A stretch of 64,000 bases of DNA from Salinimonas chungwhensis DSM 16280. GTDB taxonomy: Bacteria; Pseudomonadota; Gammaproteobacteria; Enterobacterales; Alteromonadaceae. Location: the NCBI RefSeq assembly GCF_000378185.1, contig NZ_KB899380.1:1-64000 (forward strand), given 5' to 3'. The notes under the pieces are model-generated. The model ran no database searches, was not told the origin of the DNA, and saw only the letters and a list, made by a program, of their open reading frames with translations. Position numbers and translations under genes: made by a program. Position 1 is the first letter of the stretch, and each line of letters starts with the position of its first letter. Below are positions 25,720-35,143 of this stretch, piece by piece.

Positions 25720-26874
25720 ATGGTAACAAGTGGCCCTTCCCTGCCCCTGCAAACTGGCATTCACAAATATAAAACCTGGCAGCGCTGGCTGGTTCTTGCG
25801 TTTCTCGTGTACCTTATGTTGCTCGCTGTTAGCCTGATTGGCAGCGGCTTTAACTATGCCACAGCTGATCAGGCTAAAACGCTGTTCAGCTTTGCCTCAA
25901 ACCCCATAATGGGGCTTATCATCGGTATGGTCGCTACTTCACTTATTCAATCCTCCAGCACCGTCACCTCTATCATTGTGGGTATGGTAGCAGGCGGCTT
26001 ACCGATTACTATCGCCATTCCCATGGTGATGGGCGCAAATATCGGCACGAGCTTAACCAATACGCTGGTAAGCCTTGGCCACATCACCCGAAAACAAGAA
26101 TTTCAGCGGGCGTTTAATGCCGCAACGATTCATGATTTTTTCAATATTCTTGCAGTGCTTATCTTTCTTCCGCTGGAAATGGCGTTTGGTATTTTCGAAT
26201 ATCTGAGTGGCTTACTTGTTGCTATGTTAAACACCGCCGATACATTTGGGTTTAGTGGCGTTAATCCCGTCAAAGCTACAACGCAACCGGTTACTGACTT
26301 TATTACTTCCCGCCTTGAATTCCTGCCGTCTATTTATCCGGGTGTGGTGAAAATTGTCTTAGGAATTTGTCTGATCATTGCTTCGATCACATTAATGGGG
26401 AAAGTGATGAAATCGTTGATGGTAGGCAAAGCAAAGCAACTGCTTTACAAAAGTATTGGTCAGGGTCCATTATCAGGAATTATGTCCGGCGCAATTGTCA
26501 CAGTGCTTGTGCAATCTTCTTCCACCTCGACATCATTGATGGTGCCATTGGTGGGTAACGGCATTTTAAAACCAAAGGATATTTATCCTTTCACGCTGGG
26601 CGCAAATATCGGCACATGTATAACAGCGCTGATCGCAGCGTTAGGCGTGGCTGGTATTAACAGTGGTTTTGCGCTGCAAATCGCGCTGGTACACTTAATT
26701 TACAACGTCGCCGGCGTAACCGTGATTTACGGCCTGCCGCTGTTGCGCAATATTCCTTTACGCTTATCCTATCAGTTATCGGTCCTGGCCTCAGAGCGAA
26801 AGCTATATGGTGCAGCGTATATTGGAGGGCTATTTTTTATCATGCCGTTGGGAATTATTTTCGCCAACTTCTGA
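25720..26874 (+). CDS. Na/Pi cotransporter family protein
   Basis: A 384-residue inner-membrane protein of the NptA/PhoU-less Na/Pi-cotransporter group. It has two inverted repeats, each with the signature QSSST: LIQSSSTVTSIIVGM at residues 76-90 and VLVQSSSTSTSLMVPLVG near residues 264-281, each followed by a GANIGT motif. About 9-10 hydrophobic segments are visible. It likely exports or imports phosphate with sodium. It is a single gene with 145 nt between it and ygfA. Confidence 0.9.
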   Translation: MVTSGPSLPLQTGIHKYKTWQRWLVLAFLVYLMLLAVSLIGSGFNYATADQAKTLFSFASNPIMGLIIGMVATSLIQSSSTVTSIIVGMVAGGLPITIAIPMVMGANIGTSLTNTLVSLGHITRKQEFQRAFNAATIHDFFNILAVLIFLPLEMAFGIFEYLSGLLVAMLNTADTFGFSGVNPVKATTQPVTDFITSRLEFLPSIYPGVVKIVLGICLIIASITLMGKVMKSLMVGKAKQLLYKSIGQGPLSGIMSGAIVTVLVQSSSTSTSLMVPLVGNGILKPKDIYPFTLGANIGTCITALIAALGVAGINSGFALQIALVHLIYNVAGVTVIYGLPLLRNIPLRLSYQLSVLASERKLYGAAYIGGLFFIMPLGIIFANF

Positions 26875-27209
26875 CATCGCGACGCTACTCTGAAAACTGT
26901 TGATAAATCACAGGCAGAACCGTGTTTTATCCTTTCCGGCAGTCACCTATCGAATGCAATGAGTTCTCCTGTCGGTTATAACAGTTAATATACGCATCAT
27001 CTTGAGGGATGAGCGCTTCCCACCAGCGACCTATCTGTGAATAAATTGCTATACACCACCTATACATATCGGTGGTCATTGAACATATTTTGCTTTGCCC
27101 GTGTTACATTAAGATGCAGTTTGCGCTTACGACCGGTGAAAAGCAGCTGATAGTGGCTACAACTAAAAAAGTCACTGTACACTGCAAAAATAGCTTTGAA
27201 GGAGGATGT
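26875..27209. other. Intergenic region upstream of rpiA
   Basis: No gene is supported. An in-frame extension of rpiA begins at 27072 but lacks similarity. An optimal GGAGG ribosome-binding site is at 27201-27205, 4 nt before the rpiA ATG. Confidence 0.55.
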
Positions 27210-27866
27210 ATGGATCAGAATCAGAAAAAAGAAGCGGTGGCTAACGCAGCGCTTAAATTCGTTAAACCCGATACAATTGTTGGCGTGGGCACGGGCTCAA
27301 CGGTGAATTATTTTATTGACGGGCTCGCCGCCATGAAAAATGAGATCAACGGCGCTGTATCCAGTTCAAAGGCATCGACCCAACGGCTTAAAGATCATGG
27401 CATTCATGTTTACGAGTTAAACGAAGTGGATGAGCTGGATATCTATATTGATGGTGCCGATGAGGTCACAGAACACAAACACATGATCAAAGGCGGTGGT
27501 GCTGCGCTAACCCAGGAAAAAATTGTCGCTGCCGTGGCCCGTCAGTTCATCTGTATTGTCGATGACACAAAACGCGTTCCTCTGCTCGGTAAATTTCCTT
27601 TGCCGGTAGAGGTAATTCCTATGGGTCGCTCCTATGTCGCCCGTGAGTTGGTCAGGCTCGGTGGCGATCCGGTCTATCGTCAGGGCGTAGTCACTGATAA
27701 TTCGAATGTTATTTTAGATGTTCATAATCTCGACATTCTGGATCCCCGTGAGCTTGAAGCGAAAATCAACAATATCGCCGGGGTTGTGACCAACGGACTG
27801 TTTGCCCGACGCGGCGCAGATATCGTACTGTGTGCAGATGAAAATGAAGTCAGACAATTTGGGTAA
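27210..27866 (+). CDS. rpiA: Ribose-5-phosphate isomerase A
   Basis: A 218-residue enzyme that interconverts ribose 5-phosphate and ribulose 5-phosphate in the pentose phosphate pathway. [16 protein letters not shown] (residues 29-44), [29 protein letters not shown] and the central [12 protein letters not shown] match RpiA. The ATG at 27210 behind GGAGG gives a length close to the 219 residues of E. coli RpiA. It precedes serA in the same orientation. Confidence 0.96.
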   Translation: MDQNQKKEAVANAALKFVKPDTIVGVGTGSTVNYFIDGLAAMKNEINGAVSSSKASTQRLKDHGIHVYELNEVDELDIYIDGADEVTEHKHMIKGGGAALTQEKIVAAVARQFICIVDDTKRVPLLGKFPLPVEVIPMGRSYVARELVRLGGDPVYRQGVVTDNSNVILDVHNLDILDPRELEAKINNIAGVVTNGLFARRGADIVLCADENEVRQFG

Positions 27867-27999
27867 AGTGAACTAATTGCCATTACCAGACTAATAAATC
27901 GGCGCGAACGGCAACTTATACTTTTAAGACGCTGCGACATCTGATACGTTTAGACGTCCAGATGTCTTTTAACCATCCTTTTATGCCTGAGATACATTC

Positions 28000-29229
28000 A
28001 TGAGTAAAGTGTCACTACCCAAAGAAAAAATTCGTATATTATTGCTGGAAGGCGTACATCAAAGTGCAGTGGAAACATTGCAAAGCAGCGGCTATACCAA
28101 TATTGAGTATCTCAAAACCTCTTTGCCTGAGGATGAGCTCATCGAGAAGGTCAAAGATGTTCATTTTATTGGCCTTCGATCGCGCACACAGTTAACCGAA
28201 GCCGTGATTGATGCTGCCACCAAACTGGTTGCCATCGGATGCTTCTGTATAGGAACTAATCAGGTTGATCTTACCGCCACCCGCAAACGGGGTATCCCGG
28301 TTTTCAACGCGCCCTTTTCCAATACCCGCTCAGTGGCGGAACTGGTACTGGGTCAAATCATATTGTTATTGCGTCAGATACCGCAAAAAAACGCTATGGC
28401 GCATCGCGGTGAGTGGGATAAAAGCGCCAACGGTTCATTTGAAGCAAGAGGCAAAACCCTCGGTATCATTGGCTACGGGCATATTGGTACACAGCTGAGT
28501 ATTTTAGCTGAACATCTGGGTATGCGAGTGCAGTTTTATGATATTGAAGATAAGCTGGTGCTGGGTAACTCTATGCAGGTCAAGAGCCTGGATAAGCTGC
28601 TAAGTACTTCTGATGTGGTTACTCTGCACGTTCCAGAAACCGCTCAGACTAAAGATATCATCAACGCCGATACCCTTGCTAAAATGAAACAGGATGCAAT
28701 TCTAATCAATGCCTCTCGGGGAACGGTAGTAGACATTGATGCACTGGTGTCAGCACTGGAGAGCAAAAAATTAAGCGGTGCGGCTATCGATGTATTTCCG
28801 GTTGAGCCTAAATCGAATACGGAAACATTTGACTCCCCTCTGTGTCGTTTTGACAACGTGATTCTTACCCCGCATGTGGGGGGCAGTACGCAGGAAGCGC
28901 AGGAAAATATTGGCATTGAAGTGGCCGGTAAACTGGCCAAATACAGTGACAACGGCTCTACTCTGTCAGCGGTCAACTTCCCGGAAGTCTCCTTACCTGA
29001 CCACCCTGGCCGCTCACGCCTGTTACATATCCATGAAAACCGGCCTGGTGTCATCATGCAAATCAACCGAACTTTTGCCGAGCGCGGAATAAATATTGAA
29101 GCCCAGTATCTGCAAACGTCGGCGGACGTGGGTTACGTCGTCATCGATGTCGAGGCGGATAAAGCCTATGACGGGCTGGCCCAGCTATTACAGGTGGACG
29201 GAACGATAAAAGCACGCTTACTGCACTAA
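28000..29229 (+). CDS. serA: D-3-phosphoglycerate dehydrogenase
   Basis: A 409-residue enzyme for the first step of serine synthesis, oxidising 3-phosphoglycerate with NAD. The NAD-binding fold GIIGYGHIGTQLSILAEHLG is near residue 157, the catalytic INASRGTVVDIDAL near 237 and LTPHVGGSTQEAQ near 288. A C-terminal ACT domain (from about residue 335: SRLLHIHENRPGVIMQINRTF) suggests feedback inhibition by serine, as in E. coli. The length agrees with E. coli SerA (410). A terminator follows. Confidence 0.96.
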   Translation: MSKVSLPKEKIRILLLEGVHQSAVETLQSSGYTNIEYLKTSLPEDELIEKVKDVHFIGLRSRTQLTEAVIDAATKLVAIGCFCIGTNQVDLTATRKRGIPVFNAPFSNTRSVAELVLGQIILLLRQIPQKNAMAHRGEWDKSANGSFEARGKTLGIIGYGHIGTQLSILAEHLGMRVQFYDIEDKLVLGNSMQVKSLDKLLSTSDVVTLHVPETAQTKDIINADTLAKMKQDAILINASRGTVVDIDALVSALESKKLSGAAIDVFPVEPKSNTETFDSPLCRFDNVILTPHVGGSTQEAQENIGIEVAGKLAKYSDNGSTLSAVNFPEVSLPDHPGRSRLLHIHENRPGVIMQINRTFAERGINIEAQYLQTSADVGYVVIDVEADKAYDGLAQLLQVDGTIKARLLH

Positions 29230-29250
29230 GCTAATGTGGGAAGTAAAACT

Positions 29251-29279
29251 AAAAAGCCAACCTCTCGGTTGGCTTTTTT
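29251..29279. terminator. Bidirectional terminator between serA and DUF481 gene
   Basis: AAAAAGCCAACC (29251-29262) and GGTTGGCTTTTTT (29267-29279) form a perfect stem with a TCTC loop and A/T tails on both sides. It serves serA on plus and the DUF481 gene on minus. Confidence 0.9.
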
Positions 29280-29298
29280 CTGACACCGGCTTTTTGCT

Positions 29299-30045
29299 TT
29301 ATAAAAAGCTGTAAACCAATGTAACGGCAGTTTCTGTATCCAGTTTTTCTTTATCAGGTTCAACATTCGTGTTGTGGTTGAGTGACACAGAAACTTTAAG
29401 CGATAGATTACCGCTGATTGATGCTGTCAACGCTGTTTCAGCCGCCGACTTGGTGTTTTCACTTCCGACTTCTGTACTAATAGTCTGAGTGAATTTTGCT
29501 GTATCTGAAATCAGCCACTGAAAGCCGCTGGACGCCCGCACCACAAGACCGTTTTGCGACTCTCCGTCCTGTGTTTCGTTAAACGCATAACCCGGACCGA
29601 TGGAGTACTCAAATGAGGTGGTATCGCCCTGCCACAATTTGTGGTTCCAACCAGCAGCAATGGTCGACTGATAATTGTATGAGCTGAATCGGTCATCTTC
29701 ATAAGAAGCGAAGCCGAACAAGCGATAGTTTGGATTATTCAGTTTGTAATTACCCTGGGCTCGCGCATCAAAGCGTTGCGCCGATGTCCGATCTTCTTCA
29801 ACGCCCTGATCGTTTTCAACACTTTCTTCTTTATACAAACCGCTTAAGCTGTAATCGTTACTCCAGCGCTCCAGCTCCTGGTGGGATTCAATTGAACCAT
29901 TCACCGATGTGGTGTCGGTGTTACCAGTGGTAAAGATAAAGCCCAGTCCGCCCTCTAGGGTTAGCGGCTTTTGCTGGGTTTGCGCCGAGGCAGTCGCCGT
30001 GAATAATGCACTGGCAGCTGTAGCAGCAACAACTATTTTTTTCAT
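29299..30045 (-). CDS. DUF481 (YdiY-like) outer-membrane beta-barrel protein, copy 1
   Basis: A 248-residue exported protein. The signal peptide MKKIVVAATAASALFTATASAQ is clear. The mature part has GGLGFIFTTGNTDTTSVNGS, ASYEDDRFSSYNYQSTIAAGWNHKLW and a C-terminal strand ending in VYSFL, typical of outer-membrane barrels of the DUF481 family (salt-induced outer membrane protein in some relatives). It is similar along its whole length to the gene just upstream (30135-30953), so the two are tandem paralogues. Function is unknown. Confidence 0.88.
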   Translation of the reverse strand: MKKIVVAATAASALFTATASAQTQQKPLTLEGGLGFIFTTGNTDTTSVNGSIESHQELERWSNDYSLSGLYKEESVENDQGVEEDRTSAQRFDARAQGNYKLNNPNYRLFGFASYEDDRFSSYNYQSTIAAGWNHKLWQGDTTSFEYSIGPGYAFNETQDGESQNGLVVRASSGFQWLISDTAKFTQTISTEVGSENTKSAAETALTASISGNLSLKVSVSLNHNTNVEPDKEKLDTETAVTLVYSFL

Positions 30046-30134
30046 GTATTTCCTCGTTAATTGTCAAAAATTTCCTGTCGCATCCACGACAGTGATTGCA
30101 TTCTTTGCTGAGCCTCAGCGCAAAATAATTCTGT

Positions 30135-30953
30135 TTAAAAAAAGCGATATACCACCGAGAGCGAGGTTTCAGTATTCAGACCCGAAATATCTCCCACAGG
30201 CTGAGTTTCATACGCCACCACGAACGACAGCTTCATAGCCAGCGAATCAAACAGGTTTGCCGAAAGCGCTGTTTCAGAGCGCGTTTTAATATTATTGGCC
30301 CCTATTTCAGCGCTTAAAAACTGACGCAACTTTGAGCCGGTGTACCACTGATACTGATATTCAGTCGATGCCCGCAGAATAAGCCCGTTATTAGCGTTAC
30401 TCTGCACATTATCTTCTGCTTTTACAAAGCCATAACCCGGCCCAACACTATATCGAAACATACTCTCATCGGTGTTCCACATCCGATGTGACCAACCGCT
30501 GGCCAGCGTCGCCCTGTATTCATAACCATTAAAGCGGTCATTTTCATAGTCGGCATACATAAAAAAACGCCGACCCGGCGTTTGCAGCTTGTAATCAAAC
30601 TGGGCCGTCCCGTAAAATCGCTGTGCACTTACCCGATCCTGCGAGCTGCCATCAGAGGTGACCTCAGTTTGTTTATACAAAAAGTCAGCAGAATAATTAT
30701 TGTTCCAGTTGAGGGTTTCCTGTTCAGAAATAATGCCGGCCCGTAGCGATGTCGCATCGGTATTTCCGCTAGCATTAAGCACACCTATTTCACCATCGAG
30801 GGTGAAAATTTCCTCACGATTATCCTGGTTATACTGAAACTCAGTATGATAAAGCGTTTGTATCAAATTTTTATCGGCAGCCACGGCCGGCAGGCAGCTT
30901 GCAAAAAAAAGGCAAACAGCACTGCACACACTGACTTTCGGTTGGTTTAGCAT
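30135..30953 (-). CDS. DUF481 (YdiY-like) outer-membrane beta-barrel protein, copy 2
   Basis: A 272-residue paralogue of copy 1. It shares the GNTDATSLRAG, DRVSAQRFYGTAQFDYKL, YADYENDRFNGYEYRATLASGWSHRMW and SVGPGYGF blocks, and ends with VVYRFF, a terminal aromatic as expected for BAM-inserted barrels. The signal peptide is MLNQPKVSVCSAVCLFFASCLPAVAA. It lies 89 nt upstream of copy 1 in the same orientation, so the two are likely expressed together. Confidence 0.88.
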   Translation of the reverse strand: MLNQPKVSVCSAVCLFFASCLPAVAADKNLIQTLYHTEFQYNQDNREEIFTLDGEIGVLNASGNTDATSLRAGIISEQETLNWNNNYSADFLYKQTEVTSDGSSQDRVSAQRFYGTAQFDYKLQTPGRRFFMYADYENDRFNGYEYRATLASGWSHRMWNTDESMFRYSVGPGYGFVKAEDNVQSNANNGLILRASTEYQYQWYTGSKLRQFLSAEIGANNIKTRSETALSANLFDSLAMKLSFVVAYETQPVGDISGLNTETSLSVVYRFF

Positions 30954-31006
30954 AAGTGGGTTCGAATAATGTTTAGCGCAAAATATTCCGTCCCTGGTCG
31001 ATTCTT

Positions 31007-31831
31007 TTAATTAATCAATGAAGCAACTTTATGGGTTTCCTGATTGGCGTAACTCACCGCTCCCCCAAGTGCATCTCCTTCCACCTTCAGGCTATTAGCG
31101 ATAGCCGGAGTGAAAAGCTCGATTTTATTTAGCCCTTCCTGGCTTTTTTCACGGATTGTAACCCGTTGAGCGCATGCTAATAAAGCGATCTCCACTTCAT
31201 TGGCTTGTTTTTGCACGTTTTGCAGATTCCGCACTGGGTAATAGAGCGGCATCGGTAGTTGCCAGCGCTCAAGAATCAGGCCGCTTAGGTGGGCAAAATC
31301 GAAGCCGAAAATAACCAACTGTTTTTCCCAGGGAAGCAGATGGCTATCGTCTTTCACGTATTGCTGATACCCTTCTGGATCGTAATTGGCTACCACCAGT
31401 TCGCTCAGATTGTGCAAGATGCCAATAACAAAAAACCTCTCACTGCCACGCAAATTAACGTGGCGGGCCAGATACTTAGCAGCCATGCCACAATATACTG
31501 ACTCATTCCAGTGCTTTTCCTGATCGATAAGCTTGCTATCAAAAGACTTAAACGCAGCATGGGCTGTTTCTGCCACTGCCAGATTGTAAAGAGCTTCACC
31601 ACCAACAACATTAACTGCCCGCGTGATGGAGTCAATCTGAGAAGGGAAGCGAAACAGAGCACTGTTCGCAAGTTTGAGAATCTTTGCGGTAAGTGATGGA
31701 TCGACGGAAATGAGCCGGGCGATATCATCAGCATCTGAGCGATGATCATCGAGCACTTCCCGAAGTCGCAAGCAGACATCAGGTAACGTAAACGAATTGG
31801 CCGCGTAAGCGACGAGTTTTTCTAACGTCAT
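31007..31831 (-). CDS. HDOD domain protein
   Basis: A 274-residue cytoplasmic protein consisting essentially of one HDOD domain, related to HD phosphohydrolases but usually lacking the metal ligands. SLTAKILKLANSALFRFPSQIDSITRAVNVVGGEALYNLAVAETA (residues 48-92) is the core signature, followed by IGILHNLSELVVAN. No second domain is seen. These proteins act in signalling or stress regulation in many proteobacteria, but the specific role here is unknown. Confidence 0.88.
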   Translation of the reverse strand: MTLEKLVAYAANSFTLPDVCLRLREVLDDHRSDADDIARLISVDPSLTAKILKLANSALFRFPSQIDSITRAVNVVGGEALYNLAVAETAHAAFKSFDSKLIDQEKHWNESVYCGMAAKYLARHVNLRGSERFFVIGILHNLSELVVANYDPEGYQQYVKDDSHLLPWEKQLVIFGFDFAHLSGLILERWQLPMPLYYPVRNLQNVQKQANEVEIALLACAQRVTIREKSQEGLNKIELFTPAIANSLKVEGDALGGAVSYANQETHKVASLIN

Positions 31832-31898
31832 GAAAAGTAAACCACTGTAATTGTCCCGCTAGTATATCAAGCCAGCGGTATTTTAAGACACAAATACG

Positions 31899-32183
31899 TT
31901 AACTGTTATTATCAAAAAGGTCGAATTGCGATTGTGTGGGCGTATTTTGCGTAGAATTCTGTTTGCGCTGTCTGTTCAATGCAGCCTGCTTGCGCCGAAA
32001 ACAAGCAGCCACGATCTTCCGGCGCGTCGGTGTGTCCACCTGCAACCAGTAAAGCCGTTCATCGCGGCTACGAAAGCAGCCTTTACAATATCCCCGAGGG
32101 CCGGCCTGGCACACGCCTATACACGGGCTTGGCACATCAAAAAATTCAAGTTGCGCCGGGCCTGAGGAAGTAGACTCAGTCAT
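31899..32183 (-). CDS. DUF1289 domain protein
   Basis: A small protein (94 residues from this ATG) with the DUF1289 signature SPCIGVCQAGPRGYCKGCFRSRDERLYW, which carries four Cys and may bind metal. The C-terminal 40 residues are rich in Gln, Asn and Lys. An in-frame GTG at 32213 would add ten residues; neither start has a well-spaced ribosome-binding site. The gene lies 67 nt downstream of HDOD in genome coordinates but is transcribed ahead of it, so the two could share a transcript. Confidence 0.82.
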   Translation of the reverse strand: MTESTSSGPAQLEFFDVPSPCIGVCQAGPRGYCKGCFRSRDERLYWLQVDTPTRRKIVAACFRRKQAALNRQRKQNSTQNTPTQSQFDLFDNNS

Positions 32184-32260
32184 CCTGCCAATACACCACC
32201 TGTTTAAATTCACTCCGCAGTATAGCAGTCTTAACCAGGATCATCGCAAGTATCCGCCGA

Positions 32261-32971
32261 CTAGTCGACCAGTGTGTACTGAATGGTCGACACTACGCGC
32301 ACCTTTTTTATATGCGGATGTTGCTTGTCACGAGAGAATATTGAAAACTGCCCCTGATTAGCCTGCTTAATCTTTCCCAGTTTACTATCAGAGTCTTTTG
32401 CAAATTTTTGCGCCACTTCTCGGGCATTAATTGTAGCCTCTTCGATCATAGCGGGTTTGACTTCATTAAGCCGGGTAAAGGCGAACTCAGTTTGCGCATT
32501 GTAGTTCTGAGTTGACAGTACAATCCCTTTTTGCAATAGCTGGCTGCTTTGTCCCATCAGTTGCCGTACCTTTTCTACCCGTTCAGAGTACACGGTCACA
32601 GTTTGAATAGCGCTATAACGAAATTTCACATTGTTGTTGCCACCATACTGGTTAGCCAGCTTGTCGGTTATATCCGGCTTGCCAATGCTTATTTCGTCTT
32701 GCGTCAGGCCCGCATTCAATAAAAACTGATTAATTTGCGCTGACTGATTTTCAATGGTTTGATAGAGTGCCCCCAGATCGTTATCAGCGGCCGTAAACTG
32801 AACCGGCCAAATGACGGTATCTGCCAGATATTCTTTTTCAGACAGCCCTTTCACGGTGACCACCCGGTCCCAGGTTTTAAACGCTATTAATGAGTGTCCT
32901 AATATACTGCCAAAAAGCGTCAGGCCTATGATGATACCGATAGCGAGAATAGTAGTGGCTGATTTGTTCAT
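32261..32971 (-). CDS. SIMPL domain (DUF541) protein
   Basis: A 236-residue envelope protein. One N-terminal hydrophobic segment (ILAIGIIIGLTLFGSILGHSLI) anchors or exports it. The rest matches SIMPL proteins: VVTVKGLSEKEYLADTVIWPV, then a coiled region, and a repeated second half (AMIEEATINAREVAQKFAKDSDSKLGKIKQANQGQFSI). Family members are periplasmic or outer-membrane associated and linked to oxidative stress in some species. Its own role is unknown. Confidence 0.87.
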   Translation of the reverse strand: MNKSATTILAIGIIIGLTLFGSILGHSLIAFKTWDRVVTVKGLSEKEYLADTVIWPVQFTAADNDLGALYQTIENQSAQINQFLLNAGLTQDEISIGKPDITDKLANQYGGNNNVKFRYSAIQTVTVYSERVEKVRQLMGQSSQLLQKGIVLSTQNYNAQTEFAFTRLNEVKPAMIEEATINAREVAQKFAKDSDSKLGKIKQANQGQFSIFSRDKQHPHIKKVRVVSTIQYTLVD

Positions 32972-33540
32972 CTTGTTTCCTTACCCTTTCATCTAAGAGA
33001 TTATGCTAACAGGACTTTGCGTCATCGCTGCGACAAATTGTGGTGCTTTTATGGCATTCTTCGAATTAAAAATTGTTGGTGGAAAGATAGGTAACGTTTT
33101 GCAGCTTACATCTATCTGAGGTATTTGGGCTCCACTGAACGATATGACCGCCTTTGTGCCGCGGTGGCGGCAGCACCCAGAAGGGGATCCGAATCCCCCT
33201 CTGGACGCCCTGTCGTTTATGAAGCTCAAAACATCCTGTCCCCGTCCAGATAAAAGTGCACCATGGCGAACGGCGCTTCCATGCCCCGGTCGCCACTACC
33301 TCATCATCCCTGACGAGGTTTCACTTTTATTGACTGTCCAGGACCAAGATTGCGCTTAACAAAAAAGACGACGATATTACCGACAACATCACACTTTTCA
33401 CTTCTTACGCGATGTTTTTCACTTGTGCAACCTGACAACATTCAGAGCGTTTAGCAGTAGCGCGGGAGTGCAGAGGCCGTCGCTCTGCGCCCTCTGGGTG
33501 TCATCGGTACGCCGATAATAAAACGTTTATTTCAGGCAAA
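32972..33540. other. Gene-free gap with several strong hairpins
   Basis: No gene is supported. Within 33156-33320 there is a chain of inverted repeats (listed separately). The 240 nt next to the lpd terminator hold nothing recognisable. Confidence 0.55.
33156..33318. repeat. Chain of inverted repeats, possible structured RNA or repeat element
   Basis: TGCCGC-GGTG-GCGGCA (33157-33172) is a perfect stem. CCAGAAGGGGAT-CCGA-ATCCCCCTCTGG (33177-33204) is a 12-bp stem with one mismatch. TCTGGACG (33200-33207) and CGTCCAGA (33243-33250) form a perfect longer-range pair that competes with it. GGCGA and TCGCC (about 33262 and 33291), and CCTCATCA-TCCC-TGACGAGG (33299-33318), add more. There is no T-tract after any of them, so they are not simple terminators. 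The region is GC-rich compared with its flanks. The strand of any transcript is unknown. Confidence 0.45.
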
Positions 33541-33568
33541 AAAAAGCGAGGCTCATGCCTCGCTTTTT
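33541..33568 (-). terminator. Terminator of lpd (pdh operon)
   Basis: AAAAAGCGAGGC (33541-33552) pairs perfectly with GCCTCGCTTTTT (33557-33568) around a TCAT loop. It lies just downstream of the lpd stop on the minus strand. Confidence 0.9.
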
Positions 33569-33586
33569 CAATATCAGATGACTAAA

Positions 33587-35005
33587 TTACTTTTTCTTAG
33601 CCTTTGGATTTGGCATATCGGTAATGCTGCCTTCCTGAATTTCAGCCGCCAGGCCAATAGATTCATTCAGTGTTGGGTGAGCATGTATAGTCAGTGCGAC
33701 ATCTTCAGCGTCAGCACCCATCTCGATAGCAAGGCCAATTTCACCCAGCATTTCACCGGCATTTGTACCCACCATCGCACCGCCGATAACGCGGCCGGAT
33801 TCTTTATCAAAAAGAAGTTTGGTCATGCCGTCTGTGGCATCAGAAGCAATTGCCCGGCCTGAAGCAGACCACGGGAACGTCGCTGATTCGTAACTTACGT
33901 TCTGCTCTTTTGCTTCTTTTTCAGTTAAACCAACCCAGGCAACTTCCGGCTCGGTGTAAGCAACTGAAGGAATACAACGCGGATCGAAGTAATGTTTCTT
34001 ACCGGCGATAACCTCAGCGACTACATGACCTTCGTGAACCGCCTTGTGAGCCAGCATAGGTTGGCCGACCAAATCACCAATGGCGAAAATATTGTCAACA
34101 TTGGTTCTCATCTGTTTATCAACATTGATAAAACCGCGGTCATCCACTTTCACGCCAGCTTTATCTGCACCAACTTTTTTACCATTTGGCGTACGACCGA
34201 CAGATACTAATACCTTGTCATAGCGGACCGCTTCGGAGGGTGCATTTTTACCCTCGAAAGTGACATACAGGCCGTCATCTTTGGCTTCAACATCCGTCAC
34301 TTTGGTTTCAAGCATAATGTTGAACTTGTCTTTATAAGACTTCATAAATACTTTCATGACGTCTTTATCAGCAGCCGGAATCAGCTGGTCAAGGAATTCG
34401 GCAACATCAATACTGGAACCCAGTTCTTTATAAACGGTGCCCATTTCCAGACCAATAATACCACCGCCTAAGACCAGCATTTTTTCCGGAATATCTTTCA
34501 TTTCCAGTGCGCCGGTTGAATCGATGACGCGATCATCTTCAGGGATAAAAGGCAGTTTTACTGGCTCAGAACCGGCAGCAATAATCGCATTTTCGAATTC
34601 GATGGTGGTTTTGCCATCTTCGCCTTCCACCTCCAGGGTATTCGCCCCGGTGAATTTGCCAGTACCTCGAACATGCTTTACTTTGCGCATCTTCGACATG
34701 CCTGACAGGCCTTTAGTCAGCTGACCAACCACCGAGTCTTTGTAATCCCGTAACTTATCAAGATCAATTTCCGGCTCGCCAAACGATACACCGTGACTCG
34801 CCATTTCCCTGGCTTCTTTGATTACTTTAGCCACATGCAATAGCGCTTTAGAGGGAATACACCCTACATTCAGGCACACACCACCCAGTGTTTCCCTGGC
34901 ATCAACAATAACGGTTTCTACGCCCATATCGGCAGCGCGGAATGCGGCAGAGTACCCACCTGGTCCTGCACCCAATACAACTAACTGAGTTTTCATATCG
35001 CTCAT
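33587..35005 (-). CDS. lpdA: Dihydrolipoamide dehydrogenase (E3)
   Basis: A 472-residue flavoenzyme that reoxidises dihydrolipoyl groups of the pyruvate and 2-oxoglutarate dehydrogenases and of GcvH. The N-terminal FAD motif VVLGAGPGGYSAAFRAADMG, the redox disulfide GGVCLNVGCIPSKALLHV (near residues 41-58), the NAD motif LGGGIIGLEMGTVYKELG and the C-terminal catalytic HAHPTLNESIG are all present. It is the third gene of aceE-aceF-lpd, with a 138-nt gap after aceF that could carry its own promoter. Confidence 0.97.
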   Translation of the reverse strand: MSDMKTQLVVLGAGPGGYSAAFRAADMGVETVIVDARETLGGVCLNVGCIPSKALLHVAKVIKEAREMASHGVSFGEPEIDLDKLRDYKDSVVGQLTKGLSGMSKMRKVKHVRGTGKFTGANTLEVEGEDGKTTIEFENAIIAAGSEPVKLPFIPEDDRVIDSTGALEMKDIPEKMLVLGGGIIGLEMGTVYKELGSSIDVAEFLDQLIPAADKDVMKVFMKSYKDKFNIMLETKVTDVEAKDDGLYVTFEGKNAPSEAVRYDKVLVSVGRTPNGKKVGADKAGVKVDDRGFINVDKQMRTNVDNIFAIGDLVGQPMLAHKAVHEGHVVAEVIAGKKHYFDPRCIPSVAYTEPEVAWVGLTEKEAKEQNVSYESATFPWSASGRAIASDATDGMTKLLFDKESGRVIGGAMVGTNAGEMLGEIGLAIEMGADAEDVALTIHAHPTLNESIGLAAEIQEGSITDMPNPKAKKK

Positions 35006-35111
35006 CGTGACCTCAATTTGTCAAATATCTGAAAATATATACGTTCGGAATTTTACCTAGGGCTTATCGACCCTGTAAAGCCAACATCGTGAAATGCTGA
35101 TAAAAAAGCGT

Positions 35112-35136
35112 AAAGGGAAGGCATTCGCCCTCCCCT
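35112..35136 (-). terminator. Hairpin between aceF and lpd
   Basis: AAAGGGAAGGC, an ATTC loop and GCCCTCCCCTTT form an imperfect stem just after the aceF stop. On the minus strand a short T run follows a few bases later. Partial termination is likely, since lpd continues in the same direction. Confidence 0.5.
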
Positions 35137-35143
35137 TTTATCA

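Noticed and set aside
33181..33200. tRNA T-arm-like segment GGGGATCCGAATCCCC
   Set aside because: Loop size is wrong and no acceptor, D or anticodon arms surround it; it is part of a simple hairpin.
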